The notes beneath the pieces were generated by a model. It was not told where the DNA came from, ran no database searches, and saw nothing but the letters and a program-made list of their open reading frames with translations. From Isochrysis galbana (taxonomy: Eukaryota; Haptophyta; Isochrysidales; Isochrysidaceae): 64,000 nt of DNA. The position numbers and the translations under genes were made by a program. Each line of letters opens with the position of its first letter. Position 1 is the first letter of the stretch. The stretch is from positions 3,277,801 through 3,341,800 of the forward strand of contig CM030931.1 of assembly GCA_018136815.1 (NCBI GenBank). Reading direction: 5' to 3'. Positions 19,640 through 30,868 of the stretch are shown one piece after another.

Positions 19640-20017
19640 TGGCGTAAGAGCCCCATTCCTGTGCCGAGTGACGGCGTTGTGGAGTCTGAAAGTGATGCAC
19701 GTGCCGCCAGCCTCGTTTCCGCCGACATCAGGGCTTGTCCATGAGGCGCCTGTTCCCGCGTATGTGCACAAGTAAGATGTCACTGTGAATCATATATTCA
19801 ACCAATACGAAAAATAAGCACACGCCGGCGATGGAAATCACAAGAGGCAACTTTCATTAGGTTGCAACAACCACAACCACTAGATGTCGAAGGTTCAAAT
19901 TTTATTTCCAACAGAAGAAATTGGGCATGTCATCATAAAGCTCAAGCCGCTAATAGCTTTGTAAGCTAGAGAACACGCAGAGCAGAACGAGCGCGGTGTC
20001 GCTCGCGGGTGGTCTCA
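19640..20017. other. Intergenic upstream of the SGNH hydrolase gene
   Basis: No recognisable feature. AT content is higher than in the gene that follows. A first non-coding exon or further 5' coding exon of the SGNH gene could lie here, but I cannot place one. Confidence 0.4.
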
Positions 20018-22052
20018 ATGGGTTGCGTCGGCCGGAGCTGCAGCTCTCGCCAGCCGTGGCGTCTGGCTCGACGCGAGCGAGATGAGCAGTGGCTCAAGCT
20101 TGGGGTGGAACTACCGATCCGGCCGCCGTCCATCCCACTCTCTAGCGTCCTCGTGCCCCACGGCCGACTGCCACGGCTGAGCGCTGCGTTCAGCCGAACC
20201 TCAGAGGACGCAAGGGGGTCCAAGTGTTCTGCGGGTGTGGTCTACTCGGCTGGGAGGGATGCGGCTGGGCCAGTCGGTGCGTCAGACGCGGCTTCGACCC
20301 CGCTGCGCGTCTGCTACTTAGGCGGGAGTGTGACCGAGCAGAAAGCAGGATGGCGGCCGCGCCTCACGCAGTGGATCCGGGCGCAGCTCGCTGGTGGACC
20401 GCCTGGGCAGGTGGATAGATCTGTGTACAGCTTGGACGAGGACGAGAGCACTACGGATGGGCGTGTAGAAGAGATCCGCGCCTGGTGTGGCAATAGCGGT
20501 TCCAAGGTGCGCGATCCCGAGCTGTCCATACTGCGTACTTCTATGTTACCGCAATCACCACCGTTGGTGGGCACCTTCATTGATGGTATTCGATTCTGCT
20601 GCCGCAAGCCTCCCCGATTTCGCATATTCTGTGCAAGGCACTTCGTGCGCGTGCTTCGTACCTGTCGCTGTATTCAATACGGGGCGAAGCCTACTTGACC
20701 TTCCTACGCCTGGAGCTCGTCCAGGTCTTGGCATTTCTCACGCACGAGTGGGTGGTAAAACCTGCTCCTGACCTTCTCTTCATCGAGTTGGCCATCAATG
20801 ACGGGGACACATTATTGGAAACGGATGATGAGCAGTCGATCGGATGTGCGCTTGAGGGCATCGTGCGGCAAGTCAAAGAAAAGCTACCGCACTGTGAGGT
20901 GCGCCTCGTCTGATCCCATGGGTGTTTTCCACATACTTGGTGGGCCACATACGAATGACACCGACGCACTTGCCTGGCTGCCTAAGCTGTACGCATAGAG
21001 CATTCGGCTGAATTCCCAGCTCTGTTTGTGATACCCGTTTCGTGAAGGGGCCCCAATCTCAAGCGCATGAGCTCAGACGATGAGAGGGCCGCTTGAGAGG
21101 GTTCCTGCACGATGACACCCTCCATCATTGCCAGACATTGCGACACTCTTCTGGCTCTCCTCAGATCTGCTTTCTATTGATGTACGTTAGAGGCGACTTA
21201 CCGCTGACGCTTCGTACTGGATCAGCTGCGTGGGCGCACAACACGGACAACACTGCTGCGGATGCCTACCACGTGTATATCCCTGCGCTACACACGCGCA
21301 TCGGCGCTCACTATGGCGCGCCGATAATCAACCTTATCCCACTCATGTCGCGATTATCCTCAGCGCAATGTGTGCGTGCATTCCGCGACGACTGTCATCT
21401 GAACGAGGAGGGCGCGATCCTCGTTGCGGCCGTCATCGCGCAGTGCCTCCGCGAATTGACAGCAAACTTGCCAATTGCGCACCTCGCCTCATCGCCACTC
21501 CCCCGACCTTTGCACCTAAACCATTGGTCTAGAGGCTCCACTCGCGATGTGGACCCTCGCGAGCTGTCGTTTTTCTACATCCATGCGTCGCCACCTCCAC
21601 ACGAGCTGGCATCCATTCAATCCCAAATCATCTCGCGCCACACGCAGCTTGACGTCGACCCTCTCAAATATTCGGCTCAACGCGCGTGGTGGCTGCTGTA
21701 TCCGGGTGAGACTGCACAGGTTTCCTTCCGCGGCAGCCGACTTGCTATCCTGACTATGATAGGTCCCGATGCCGGGAAGCTTGTCTGTGAAGTAACCACC
21801 GCCAGTGGTGGGCGCCGTAGAACGAGTCAGTCGTTGCTGGACCGCTGGGCCTATTTTTGGCGCGTTGCTGTGGTCATGGTTGCTGAGGGTTTGCCGAGCG
21901 GAGTCGAGCATGTGGCAAGGCTCTCTTTGGAGAGAGAAAAGCCAGACCCCGGAGTTCTCAAGCGACTGCCAACTGGCCAACATTGGGAGCAGTGCGTGGC
22001 AGAGTCGAAAGACCACAAGCTGTGGCTGATGTATTGGCTGGTCGGGGAGTGA
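20018..22052 (+). CDS. SGNH-type hydrolase/esterase with C-terminal extra domain, three exons
   Basis: Exons 20018-20506, 20638-20898 and 21165-22052, GT-AG, both introns phase 0; 545 residues. All SGNH blocks come into frame: block I YLGGSVT (nucleophile Ser about 104), block II GNSGSK (Asn about 159), block III ELAIND (Asn about 217, Asp 218) and block V DDCHLNEEGA (Asp about 325, His about 328). The spliced joins GNSGSK|ALRARASYL and HCE|ICFLLMYV are natural. After the hydrolase domain, residues about 350-545 hold a second domain with WWLLYPGETAQVSFRGSRLAIL and KLWLMYWLVGE, probably a beta-rich accessory module. Such enzymes deacylate lipids or glycans; the substrate is unknown. The N-terminus has no clear signal peptide, so an upstream exon may be missing. 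Confidence 0.8.
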
Positions 22053-22129
22053 GTATTAATACGGGCATAAAAATTTTGAAGACGTATTCAAGATGCTTAT
22101 AGCGCCTTTACTGGCGCTACTACTGCCTA

Positions 22130-22405
22130 TGCCTAGAAGCTAGAAGGTGCAAGTGCAACTTGAGGTGCCAGTTTTTTTTACCCCCGCACTCCCCCCCATT
22201 TTGGTATAAAGCTATAGGAGCACCCACACTCCACACTTTGGAGGGTGCAACCTGAGGCTCAGTTTTTGTCACACCTATCCGCCCCATGTTGGCATTAAAC
22301 AATAGCCACACCCACACTTTGGAGGACGTGAACCGGCGTACGCGTATGATACGGCTTCCGGCTTCCGTGAAGGTGCAACGCTGAGGCCGACTTCTGGCAC
22401 GACTT
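22130..22405 (+). repeat. Degenerate tandem repeat, three to four units
   Basis: Units start with AAGGTGCAAGTGCAACTTGA (22145), GAGGGTGCAACCTGAGGCTC (22242) and AGGTGCAACGCTGAGGCCGA (22371); the first two end with CACACTTTGG. The unit length is about 80-100 bp and identity is low. The GTGCAACTTGAGGT core also occurs near 6800. Confidence 0.5.
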
Positions 22406-22439
22406 TCGACACATCCAGCGCAAAGAGCGGCTCTAGCCG

Positions 22440-22881
22440 CACTCACACGTTAAAGGGTGGACCGCGCCGCTCGCCGCGGCGGGCGCGCGCACGGACGCCG
22501 TGAGCTGTGACGACTCCACGAGGCTCCTGAAGGCCAGCTCAGGGCGCAGAGGAGGCTGGGGCTGGGCCCTGGCCTTTGGCCTCCCCTGCCTCTCCCTCGC
22601 TGGCGCGCCTGAACCTCTGGGTCCCCCACGCTGCACCTGTCTGCCTGTCGACCAGGGGGGGAGGGGGGGTGGGGGGTTGGAGCAATGGGCTTACCACGAC
22701 TAGCCAGGACGGGCGGCAATGGCGAATGGGGCGAGCCTGTGAGTGAAAGAGTGGGGCAGTAGGGCAGTCTCCTCCTGGCAAGCCATCGGCCATCGGGCAC
22801 GTCAGGAGGATGGACGTTTCCTCCCCCATGGCAGGGGAGGAGTGCTCGTGCCCCCCCATGGGTCAACCAAGTGCATAAACT
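22440..22881 (-). mobile_element. Family R retroposon, copy 3 (inverted, 3' part missing)
   Basis: Read on the minus strand it starts CCAACTAAGTTTATGCACTT, then GGTTGACCC and the GGGGGGGCACGAG half of the hairpin, then the family body (CTCCTGACGTGCCCGATGG..., GGTCGACAGGCAGACAGG..., CCAGCGAGGGAGAGGC...). The opposite, C-rich hairpin arm is partly lost. Similarity stops near 22440, so the canonical 3' tail is absent. I found no convincing TSD. Confidence 0.65.
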
Positions 22882-23247
22882 TAGTTGGGGAATAAATATG
22901 AATGTCAAGGGGAGGGGGAGGCAATGCGCAGTGCCTACCCCCCCCCCCCCGATAACACTAGGACAACTGGCTCACCAAGCACCAAGCATGGCGGGAGGTT
23001 GGAGCTGAAAAGTTGTGTCCAATTAGCTAGTGGGGTTGGCTAGGGCATAACTTTCTTTCGCTCGCCATGCGCTATGTAGTACATCGTATACATCAAACTA
23101 TAAAAACTACTACGACCATTTGATGTGTCCTTGGCGTCTCGACTCCTTGGCAAATAGGGGAGTGATTTTGCACGTCCCGTTTAAGCGATGTTATGTTGGC
23201 GTTTGCAAAAAGGGTAGCGAGGGAGACAAGTAGTGCATAGACACGGA
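22882..23247. other. Intergenic, downstream of the TrmH-like gene
   Basis: A C-run at about 22940-22951 and otherwise unremarkable sequence. No gene supported. Confidence 0.4.
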
Positions 23248-24429
23248 TCAAAAGTCAACCAGTTCAATCCCTGCGTTGCGCAAGATGGGTTTGGCGGCTT
23301 TAATGTCCCGTAGCAGCCACAACGCAAAAAGCTTAGCCTTTTCTTCCTTCGACAAGCTCCCTTCAGGGAAAGCTCCCGACGCAATGGCCGACCACAAGGA
23401 CATGGCTGCCGCAACGGAAATATTGAATGACTGCGTGAAGCCGCACATGGGGAGGAAGAAGGATGCGTCCGATGCATCGATAAAGGCCTTGCTCACTCCT
23501 CGCCTCTCGTTGCCAAAGACAAGGGCTGTCGATGGTGCCGCATGCCAATCAAGATCTTCGATACTTTTGGCATCAAAGTCTCGGCCTGGCTTCTCTGTGA
23601 GCCAAGCTAGCCCTTGATCGGTAGGCTTCTGCTCGTCGCCATCCTCATTCCCATCCATGAGGGGTGGGCAGTCGGACGAGAAGATTTGAACTCCGAGTTC
23701 TCGCAGCCGGTGATAGCAAGCAGCAGAAGATCGGTAGCGACTGACCGTGAGCCACCGCGAAGCACCCATCGCGACGTTGCCAAGGGATCCGCGTCCCGAT
23801 GCCAGGGCGTTGGCAGATGGAATGTGGAACTCGCATACGGACTCGATCACGTGCACCTATGGAGACAAGGGTAAAAGATTGCGTGTGTCTGGACTGCGCG
23901 GCTCGGACCCTGCGCGTCAACCTGCATGTACTTGGCTGCAGGCAGGATCTCTTACATGCTGAATGCCAAGGCCCTCGCTGGTGCGCAGCACAGCCGCGGC
24001 GTTGTGTGGGTCCGCAATATTCTCGAGGACGATGTGTAGCCCTCCCCTTCGCTTGTCGAGCACCTCTATCAGCTTGCCCACCCGGTTGTCCTTCATGAAG
24101 GGCGCAAGCTCGTTGGCGAGAAGCGTCCAGTCCGCGTGAGTCATGTCGTCGAGCCGCATCTCCTTGACCTCGGGCGGCGGCGGCGCCCTGGCCGCCTGGT
24201 CCACCTTGAGCTGTGCGAGCTTCTCTCGCAGCCTCGCTGAGCGTGCCGCCTTGTCCTCTTTGTCGGCGATCTGGCCCGTCATGAGCAGCCGGCTGGGCGA
24301 GAAGCGGGACGGAGCCGCCCTCAGCCCCTCCACCAGCAGTGAGCTTCTGCGCAGCGATGAAGGCGCCCTGAGCGTGAGGCCGCTGCCTGCCGCAGTCAGC
24401 AGGCACGTCCTCCATAGCAGGGCCACCAT
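23248..24429 (-). CDS. SpoU/TrmH-family RNA 2'-O-ribose methyltransferase with targeting peptide
   Basis: Two exons, 24429-23956 and 23856-23248, joined by a phase-0 GT-AG intron; 360 residues. The three SPOUT motifs are intact: motif 1 DPHNAAAVLRTSEGLG (about 140-155), motif 2 FGNERRGVS (about 272-280) and motif 3 PMCGFTQSFNISVA (about 294-308), which build the knotted AdoMet site. The region before motif 1 (LHIVLENIADPHN) fits TrmH, the tRNA Gm18 methylase, best; rRNA methylases of the same family are an alternative. The start MVALLWRTCLLTAAGSGLTL is followed by an Arg/Ser-rich stretch, so the product probably goes to plastid or mitochondrion. The frame stays open upstream only through a Pro-rich, polypyrimidine region without convincing coding. 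Confidence 0.85.
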
Positions 24430-24772
24430 CAGTAGAGTAGAGGGAAAGGGAGAGAGGAAGGGGAATGGGGGGAAGGGGGGGGGGGGGGGGGGGGGCACTG
24501 TGTGAAGGAGGGGGTGGGGGTGGGGAGAGGGGGGGGGGGGAGGAGGGCGGAGGGAGAGAGGGAGCAGAAGGGGAGGGGGTGGCGCGCGGCGAGGGCGACG
24601 ACACGCGGACGGGACGGAAGAGGGAGCCGCGCTCTCCGCTCTTCCCAAACGATCTGATCGGAGATTCTCTCGTGTATACTTTCGGGAAGAGTACTCTAGT
24701 AAAGATCCCTAGTAAAGAGGCGATATCGCTCCTCCTCTCCTCCTGGTTTAAGTCCGCCCTAGAATGTCCGAG

Positions 24773-24872
24773 NNNNNNNNNNNNNNNNNNNNNNNNNNNN
24801 NNNNNNNNNNNNNNNNNNNNNNNNNNNNNNNNNNNNNNNNNNNNNNNNNNNNNNNNNNNNNNNNNNNNNNNN
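24773..24872. other. Assembly gap (100 N)
   Basis: Exactly 100 N, the usual placeholder for a gap of unknown size. Sequence on the two sides need not be adjacent. The left flank ends in G-run-rich sequence typical of assembly breaks. Confidence 0.98.
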
Positions 24873-26126
24873 TACAAAATGATTTTTCATGTGAACAAGC
24901 TATACGGGAGTTTACAAAGAGGTCATGTAAACAGGGTGTTTGACTCTGTTTGAAAGCTCTATAATATTGTTCCCGCATCGCACACGCGGCCATAGCCATT
25001 ATAGATTATAGAACATAGAACCACTACTTTCTACTTTCACGCATTGGGCCGGGCCGTCAACAAAATTTTTTGTAAAATTTGGGTCCGTCAACAAAATTAA
25101 AATTTTGACCGAAATTTGGGTGGGATTTGGTTGGGGCAACGGGACCCCGCGGCCGCGGCAGCGAAATTTGGGCGTGTTGGAGCGATGGGCGGCCCGCCGG
25201 CAGGAGTAGGAGGCCTCAGGAAGTGGCCAAGACGCGGCGCGGTGCAAGGCGAGGGCGGCGGCGAGGGTGGCAATGGTAGCTCGGAGCAGTACTCCCATGA
25301 TCCTCTCCCCCCGGATGCCGGATGAGGTGATTGAGTGATTGAGTCGGACGAGATGGGGGAAGAGAGCGCATTGTCGTGCACGAACAACGACGACGACAGC
25401 GACGTATTGGAAGAGGTAGTAGAGGAGGAGGAGGAGGAGGAGACCAGCTAGAAGGACGAGCTCGAAAGGGAGATGCAGGAGGATGGGACGACACGGGAAG
25501 ACAGAGAACGACGCAGCCGTGCAGGTGGAGGTACGGAAGGCCAGGCCACACCCTCATCCCCATCATCCCCATCTGCGCAGGCGACCTTCTTGCCAGGACA
25601 ACTTGCAATTCACATATCGGTGGGCGAGTGTGAGGTGGCTGAGGCAGCTCGCGACGACGGCCGGGTGCGAATAGTTTGGGAGGTGAAGAAGGGCGCTGGC
25701 GCGGCACGCCGAAGAGCAAAACTGTAAAATGTCGCGATATTTCGATCGAATTAAGGTGGTTCTAAAGAGTAAAATACCTGCCGCGAGAGCGGCGAGAATG
25801 GCGACCGCGCCAGCCACCTGCTCTCCCCTCAGCCCCCCCCCCCGAACGGCACTCTGTGGGCAGGGAGAGGGTGGTCCTCCGGAGGACACCCACTCCCAGC
25901 AAGAGTGGGGAGGCTCCTAGGGCCTGACAAGAGTTGCCGGCAACTTTTTGAGCAACTTTGGGGTGTTTGAGAGGGCGAGCAACTTTTGAGCAACTTTAAG
26001 GGCCACAGGCAACATTGAGCAACTCGAGCAACTTACCGAGCAACTTACCCATAGATAGGCCCGTTAGAGGAGCAACCTACTCCTGCTAGATCTATAGATA
26101 GGCCGAGCGTGCAACTTTAACTTTAA
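24873..26126. repeat. Repeat-rich intergenic block
   Basis: 25060-25190 has several AAATTTGGG and CAAAATTTT boxes and a following GGCGAGGGCGGCGGCGAGGG stretch; both resemble the inverted-repeat family at 31658-32045 and 35120-35370. 25930-26055 is a run of GAGCAACTT units, irregularly spaced. No ORF here looks like a protein. Confidence 0.5.
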
Positions 26127-26262
26127 ACGGGGGGAGCCGCCTGATGGCGGGGGGAGAAGGGCCGGGGAATGGGGGTGTAGAGAGTATGCTACGTGCTACT
26201 TGTATTGGGTAGTGGTTCCATTCGCCGCGAGTGCGGTAAGAATATCAAAAGGTTTTTTTTTT
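26127..26262 (+). mobile_element. 3' terminal fragment of a family R retroposon
   Basis: GGGGGGAGCCGCCTGATGGC ... GGGTGTAGAGAG ... CCGCGAGTGCGG stem, then TAAGAATATCAAAAGG and a T-run. This equals the last ~130 bp of the copies at 1833-2588 and 11385-12133. It is 5' truncated, as expected for target-primed insertion. No TSD was found. Confidence 0.65.
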
Positions 26263-26540
26263 CGCCTTCGTCTTCCGTCCCGGTGTCCGACGCCTGTGAC
26301 CCTCCGCCTTATGACTTGTGATCCTCCTCCTCCTCCTCCTGCGTGCTACGTCCCCCGAGTGTGTTGAGCCCTCGGGCGCCGTGCCTGGGCCCACCCCACC
26401 TCCTGTCCATGCCCACAGCCTGCGCCTGACGTCTCCCCGTCTCCCCAGCCCTCCTCGTCCCTCCCTACTCCCACTAACCTTCGACAGTCAAAAGACTCGA
26501 GGCGCGTCTCTGCGAGGGGGCCTTCCCTTCCTGCCGCTTG

Positions 26541-27113
26541 ATGCAGGTCGGACCACGCCGCGGAGTCCAGATGGACACCGTCACCAACCGGTGGGCGCGA
26601 CCCGACTTTGCCGCCAACCACCTGCGCCGCGTCAAGCACCTCGACCTCCTTGAGGTCGACAGCGCAAAGGTCTTGCCACGGATCGCGAGTCGTCTCGCCT
26701 CCCTCGCGCACCCCAACTACTCGCTGCGCTCGCTGCGCTTGAGTTGTGCAGACGACGATGTCCTACGCACGCTCGCCAAAGCCGCGCTTCCATGCCTCTC
26801 CCGCATCGAGTGGAGTACCTTCAGTGTATCCTCCAACCGCTCCACCGTGCGTCTGTCCGATGCGGATCTCGACGACGAGGCCTTGGACATGGTCTGTCGC
26901 GTGCTTGAGGCAGGAGCGTGTCGGAGGACCCATACGCTCATCCTCAACCGCAACCGGATCGGACCGGCGGGCGTGCAGCGCTTGTGCGAGCTCGCGCGGA
27001 GCTTTCGGTTGTCGTCGGTAAACCTCTCGTGCAACCCGATTGGCGCGGAGAGTCTGCATATGCTCTCACAGCTGAGAAAGCTCAAGGTGCAGGTGCAGGT
27101 CACCCTGCTGTGA
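26541..27113 (+). CDS. Leucine-rich-repeat (RNI-like) protein
   Basis: 190 residues from the ATG at 26541. Residues about 20-60 (VKHLDLLEVDSAKVLPRIASRL) and especially 115-185 (DEALDMVCRVLEAGACRRTHTLILNRNRIGPAGVQRLCELARSFRLSSVNLSCNPIGAESLHML) carry ribonuclease-inhibitor-type LRRs with the LxLxxNxIGxxG pattern. Such proteins are binding scaffolds; no partner can be inferred. TTGATGCAG just at the chosen start could also be a splice acceptor, so the gene may have an upstream exon in the C-rich region 26318-26540. It ends upstream of a G-rich run and a retrotransposon remnant. Confidence 0.7.
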   Translation: MQVGPRRGVQMDTVTNRWARPDFAANHLRRVKHLDLLEVDSAKVLPRIASRLASLAHPNYSLRSLRLSCADDDVLRTLAKAALPCLSRIEWSTFSVSSNRSTVRLSDADLDDEALDMVCRVLEAGACRRTHTLILNRNRIGPAGVQRLCELARSFRLSSVNLSCNPIGAESLHMLSQLRKLKVQVQVTLL

Positions 27114-27290
27114 GCACAATGCAATTGAGTGTGTGTGTGGGGCGAAGGAAGGGGGGGGGGGAGGGGGGGGGGAGGGGGGTCGGAGAGGGGGGTCGAATAC
27201 TCTGGTAAATATAACATGTCTATATGCGGGGGTAAATTTTCCCCCGTGTTCGGGTGGTGCACTGGGACTTTTGATGGCCCGCACCTTGCT

Positions 27291-27660
27291 AGGGGCTAGG
27301 GGACCCTGCTAGTGGCGTCACTCTGGCGATAAGAGACGAAGCCGGTAGGATAACCCCTAGACCGGAAACGGTGAAAGTCATACTAGACGGTAGATGCGTA
27401 TCGGTAGAGCTTAACATCGATGAGACTAAATATCGGGTGATGTGTGTGGATGTCGTGATGTCCATATATATATACCTTAGCGCGGCACCCAGCCCCCGAG
27501 AGGGGCAGATCGCGAAACTTAGCAGCAAAAACTAGCCACACTCGACACAACCCCGACCATGATCGGAGGGGATTTAAACTGCGTCGAAGACAGCACGAAA
27601 GATACCCGGCGAACGGGCGAGACAGCCTACCACAACGCACACGGTGAGAAGTGAGAAGTG
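27291..27660 (+). pseudogene. Remnant of a non-LTR retrotransposon endonuclease (EEP) domain
   Basis: From 27302 the plus strand reads DPASGVTLAIRDEAGRITPR ... VKVILDGRCVSVELN ... ETKYRVMCVDV and stops near 27530; in another frame at 27559 it reads MIGGDLNCVEDSTKDTRRTG and stops near 27655. The order fits the exonuclease-endonuclease-phosphatase domain at the start of LINE ORF2: a beta strand with DGR.(V)SVELN, then the catalytic GGDxN. In-frame stops, a frame change and a missing middle make it a pseudogene. No reverse transcriptase follows. Confidence 0.6.
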
Positions 27661-28634
27661 GACAGCGCTGGCCAAAAGCCGGCTTTTTGCAAGGGGGGGG
27701 GGGGGGGGGGAGATTTGAACGGGTGCATAGGTGTGTAGATCTGTGGCATCAGCACGCGTCAAGGTGTACGGGCAGGTGCGCGCTGAGGGTTGTCGTGTTA
27801 GTACCGAGCTAGTGGGAGTAGGCTGGTACTAATGCTCAATTATATTATTATTACCATTGTTTACGTTGCGCATTGTCGGCGAGACCGCCCTGGTTGCGCA
27901 GGCATGCAGCAGTTGCACACACACTATTACACGCGAACAATCGCTGCTCACCCCGACCTCTTCTCACACTCTCATACAGACAGCCTCACTCTGTTGTTGA
28001 TCGCAGGCGCTCTCCTCCCACACGCATATATCTATCCATCAGCGAGGCATCCGTAACCCCAAGTCACCAGTTACCACGAGCCGGACTACGTCAACCAAAG
28101 ACACAAGTATGCGCACACGCGCATACGCACTTCCATTTCCCCCTCTCTCACCCACTCATAGCGTATCACCAGTCATTGCCGTTGAGGGCACCTGTGTGGC
28201 GACGTCGTCACGTGCATTCACGCGCTGTGCGCTCTCCGGCCCAAACTTGAGACCATCCTCCTTTCCCACCTGATATGCGCACAGCGACCCTAAGACGAAT
28301 TGGAGGGCTAGGGGATACCGCCGCCCATCGGAGTGTGACGAGGGCTCCCCACTGCTCTCTCGCTTGTGGAATTCCCTTCATCGTGTGGGCGGCCGTGAAT
28401 ATGCATGCTATCGCACTGGTACGTAAACTGAGGTAGGCGCTCGCCAAGGTGGAGGCTTACGGCTCGATGGGCAAGGCTGCGGCTCGCAAGTCGTGAGCCA
28501 CACCTCACGCCACCGTCCAAGCAAACGACCACTGGAGACCGCATCGCTGTGCCGGACTGTCCGAGAGTGAGAGCAAGCACCGACGCTCTAGAAGAATGGC
28601 ATGCGTTGCGCGCCTTCTGGACCAATAGCTGAGC
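27661..28634. other. Intergenic, no supported gene
   Basis: A G-run at about 27694-27711; otherwise nothing recognisable. The part next to 28634 is presumably 3' UTR of the kinase gene. Confidence 0.4.
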
Positions 28635-30440
28635 TCATGCTCGGCGTTGCATTGGCATGCGCCCTTGCGCCGCATACATCGCTTGGAGCTGCGCCTGCTG
28701 CTGCGTTGGGTTATGGATACGCGCGAGTCGCGACTGGTAATTGACCTGACCAGCGTTGCGCGGTTGATACAGCCCGCCCGGTACGTGATAGTCGCGCTTC
28801 TGGTGGGTGATAGGATTGTAGTAGTTGGTCATGCTGGACTCAGATTCGGTCCGGAAGATGGACCCTTTGCGTCCCTGCTGGTGGTAACCGTGAGGGTTGT
28901 GGTACACGACCCGAATATTTGCAGAGCCAGGTCGTGAAGCGGCCGAACCGGGGCGCGCGGCGGCCGATCCCGGTCGCGAGGGCGCACGGCCATACGCTGC
29001 GGCGACCGGCTGCTGTTGGCGGTACCCGGGTTGTGCGAGCTGCCGGGCGGCAGCGGCGCTCGCACTGACCGGTGGCGCTCTCCGCTGGGCGCCAGGTACG
29101 GGAGGAAGAGTCGGGACAGAGGGCTCCCCCGGTCTCTGTTGCTGCTGCTGCTGCTGCCCCTGGGTGTAAGGGGAGTGCACGGGCACTTGCAAGGGCGGCT
29201 TGTACTCCATCTGCCCCGGCGAAGGCTGCTGACCTCGCGGAACGAACGGAGTTCGGCCTTGAGCATCAAGGGCGTACTTCGCCGGAGAGCGAGTGGAAAC
29301 CTCAGACATCTTCTTGATTACGTCAGGCACCGGCGCCTCGACGGATTTTGCAGGTGCCTCGTACCTCGAGGGCGGCAAGTTTTTGTGCAGGTCGTTGAAG
29401 CGATGTGGGACAACAATCGTCCCAACAAGATCCACAGGACCATCAGCGATGGCCGGCGCGTTGAGCGAGTCTGGGGACGGGACACTGGACATGCGTTGCT
29501 GCACACCTGGGTGCGAAAGGATGTCGTCGATGCTCGCGCGGCGAGCAGGATCCACGACGAGCAGCCGGTCAACCACATTTTGGAGGTCGCGCGAGTAGCC
29601 AGCGGGGATTGGGTTGTACTTGCCGCGCATGATCTTGCGGGCAAGTCCCTCCATAGACTCGGCCTCAAAAGGTGGCCGGAAAGTACACAATTCGTAGAGC
29701 ATGCAACCGAGTGACCAGACATCGCACTTGGCGTTGTATGGTCGGTTCCGCCACACCTCGGGAGCCACGTAGTACGGAGTGCCCACTTGTGTGCGCGCAA
29801 GTGCCTGGTCCGACTTGAGCACCTTGGATACCCCAAAGTCACCTGCAGGAAGTGGGGTCGGGCGGAGTCATGCGTGGTGCGCCGCAATCGTCGATGTGAC
29901 CCGGGGATCGGATGGGGGTAGTCCTCGTGCCTCGGGTGCGCAGGCACGGGCCAGCTGGGCCCCCTTACCAAGCTTGATGTACGTTGGTGAGCACATGAAG
30001 ACGTTGGCACCCTTGAGGTCGCGGTGCAAGATGTTGCGATCGTGTAATGACTTGAGGCCGAGGCCCATCTGGATGAAGAGCGACCACACGGTCGTCTCCT
30101 TCAACGGCCCCCGCTTCCGCGCGTCCTTCAGGAAGCCAAAGAGATCGCCGTGACCCGCAAACTCAGTGACGATGTAGAGCATATCCTGCTCGACAAACGC
30201 CTCGAAGAAGGTGATGATGTGGGCGCCGGCGACGGATGCGAGTACGCGAATCTCATTGACTGCCTCCGCCCGATCCTTCGCGCCCATCTTGCGCGTGTCC
30301 ACCTTCTTGATCGCATAGGTCTTGCCGTCAGTCTCTCTTGTCGCCTTGTAGACGGTGCCAAAGGAGCCCTGCCCCAGTAGCTTCTGCAGGACAAAGCCGT
30401 TGACGCGGCCGAGAGCACCGCCGCCGCCCTGGTAGCCCAT
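28635..30440 (-). CDS. NEK-like Ser/Thr protein kinase with Pro/Gln-rich tail
   Basis: Exons 30440-29969 and 29842-28635 with a 126-bp phase-1 GT-AG intron; 559 residues. The kinase domain begins near residue 16: Gly loop GQGSFGTV (23-30), AIKK (catalytic Lys 45), HRDLKGANV, LGDFGVSK created by the splice, GTPYYVAPEVW, and DVWSLGCMLYELCTFRPPFEAESMEGLARKIMRGKYNPIPAGYS, which is diagnostic of the NIMA-related (NEK) group. The tail from about 290 on is rich in Pro/Gln/Ala, with a (CAG)n-coded poly-Q near 28.29 kb on the minus strand and a Tyr/Arg-rich end. NEKs act in cell cycle and cilia; several algal members control flagellar length or severing. Which NEK this is cannot be told. Confidence 0.88.
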
Positions 30441-30781
30441 CGTGTGTGGGAGGCGCGCGGTGGTCGCGTCGAACCCACGTGGGGCAGGAGGGGGTGGGGG
30501 GGTGGGGGGTGGGGGGGGGGGGGGCGAGAGGTGGTTTCCGACCCTCGCAGCGAGTGAGAGAGAGGAAGGGGGGGAGAGAGAGAGAGAGACACACTCAGTA
30601 AGGGAGAGTATATATGTGTTTTTTGTATATAATATATGTATGTGTGAGAGAGCAGGAGCGTCCCGCGTTCGGCGGGAGGAGCCGCGGCTTCTGTGAGAGC
30701 TGCCATTTCTTCATGGAATGCATCCCCCTATACAGATATCGAGTGGTGAAACGAGAGAGGGAGAGAGAAAGATGAGAGAGA

Positions 30782-30868
<87 letters not shown>

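Noticed and set aside
20411-20506. Intron starting at CAG|GTGGAT (20411) in the SGNH gene
   Set aside because: The read-through sequence contains the block II motif GNSGSK, which is needed for the fold; the donor at 20507 gives the better join.
23248-24877. 410-codon ORF running into the N gap opposite the TrmH gene
   Set aside because: It passes through the gap and is a shifted-frame shadow of exon 1; its sequence is Pro/Ser/Arg low complexity.
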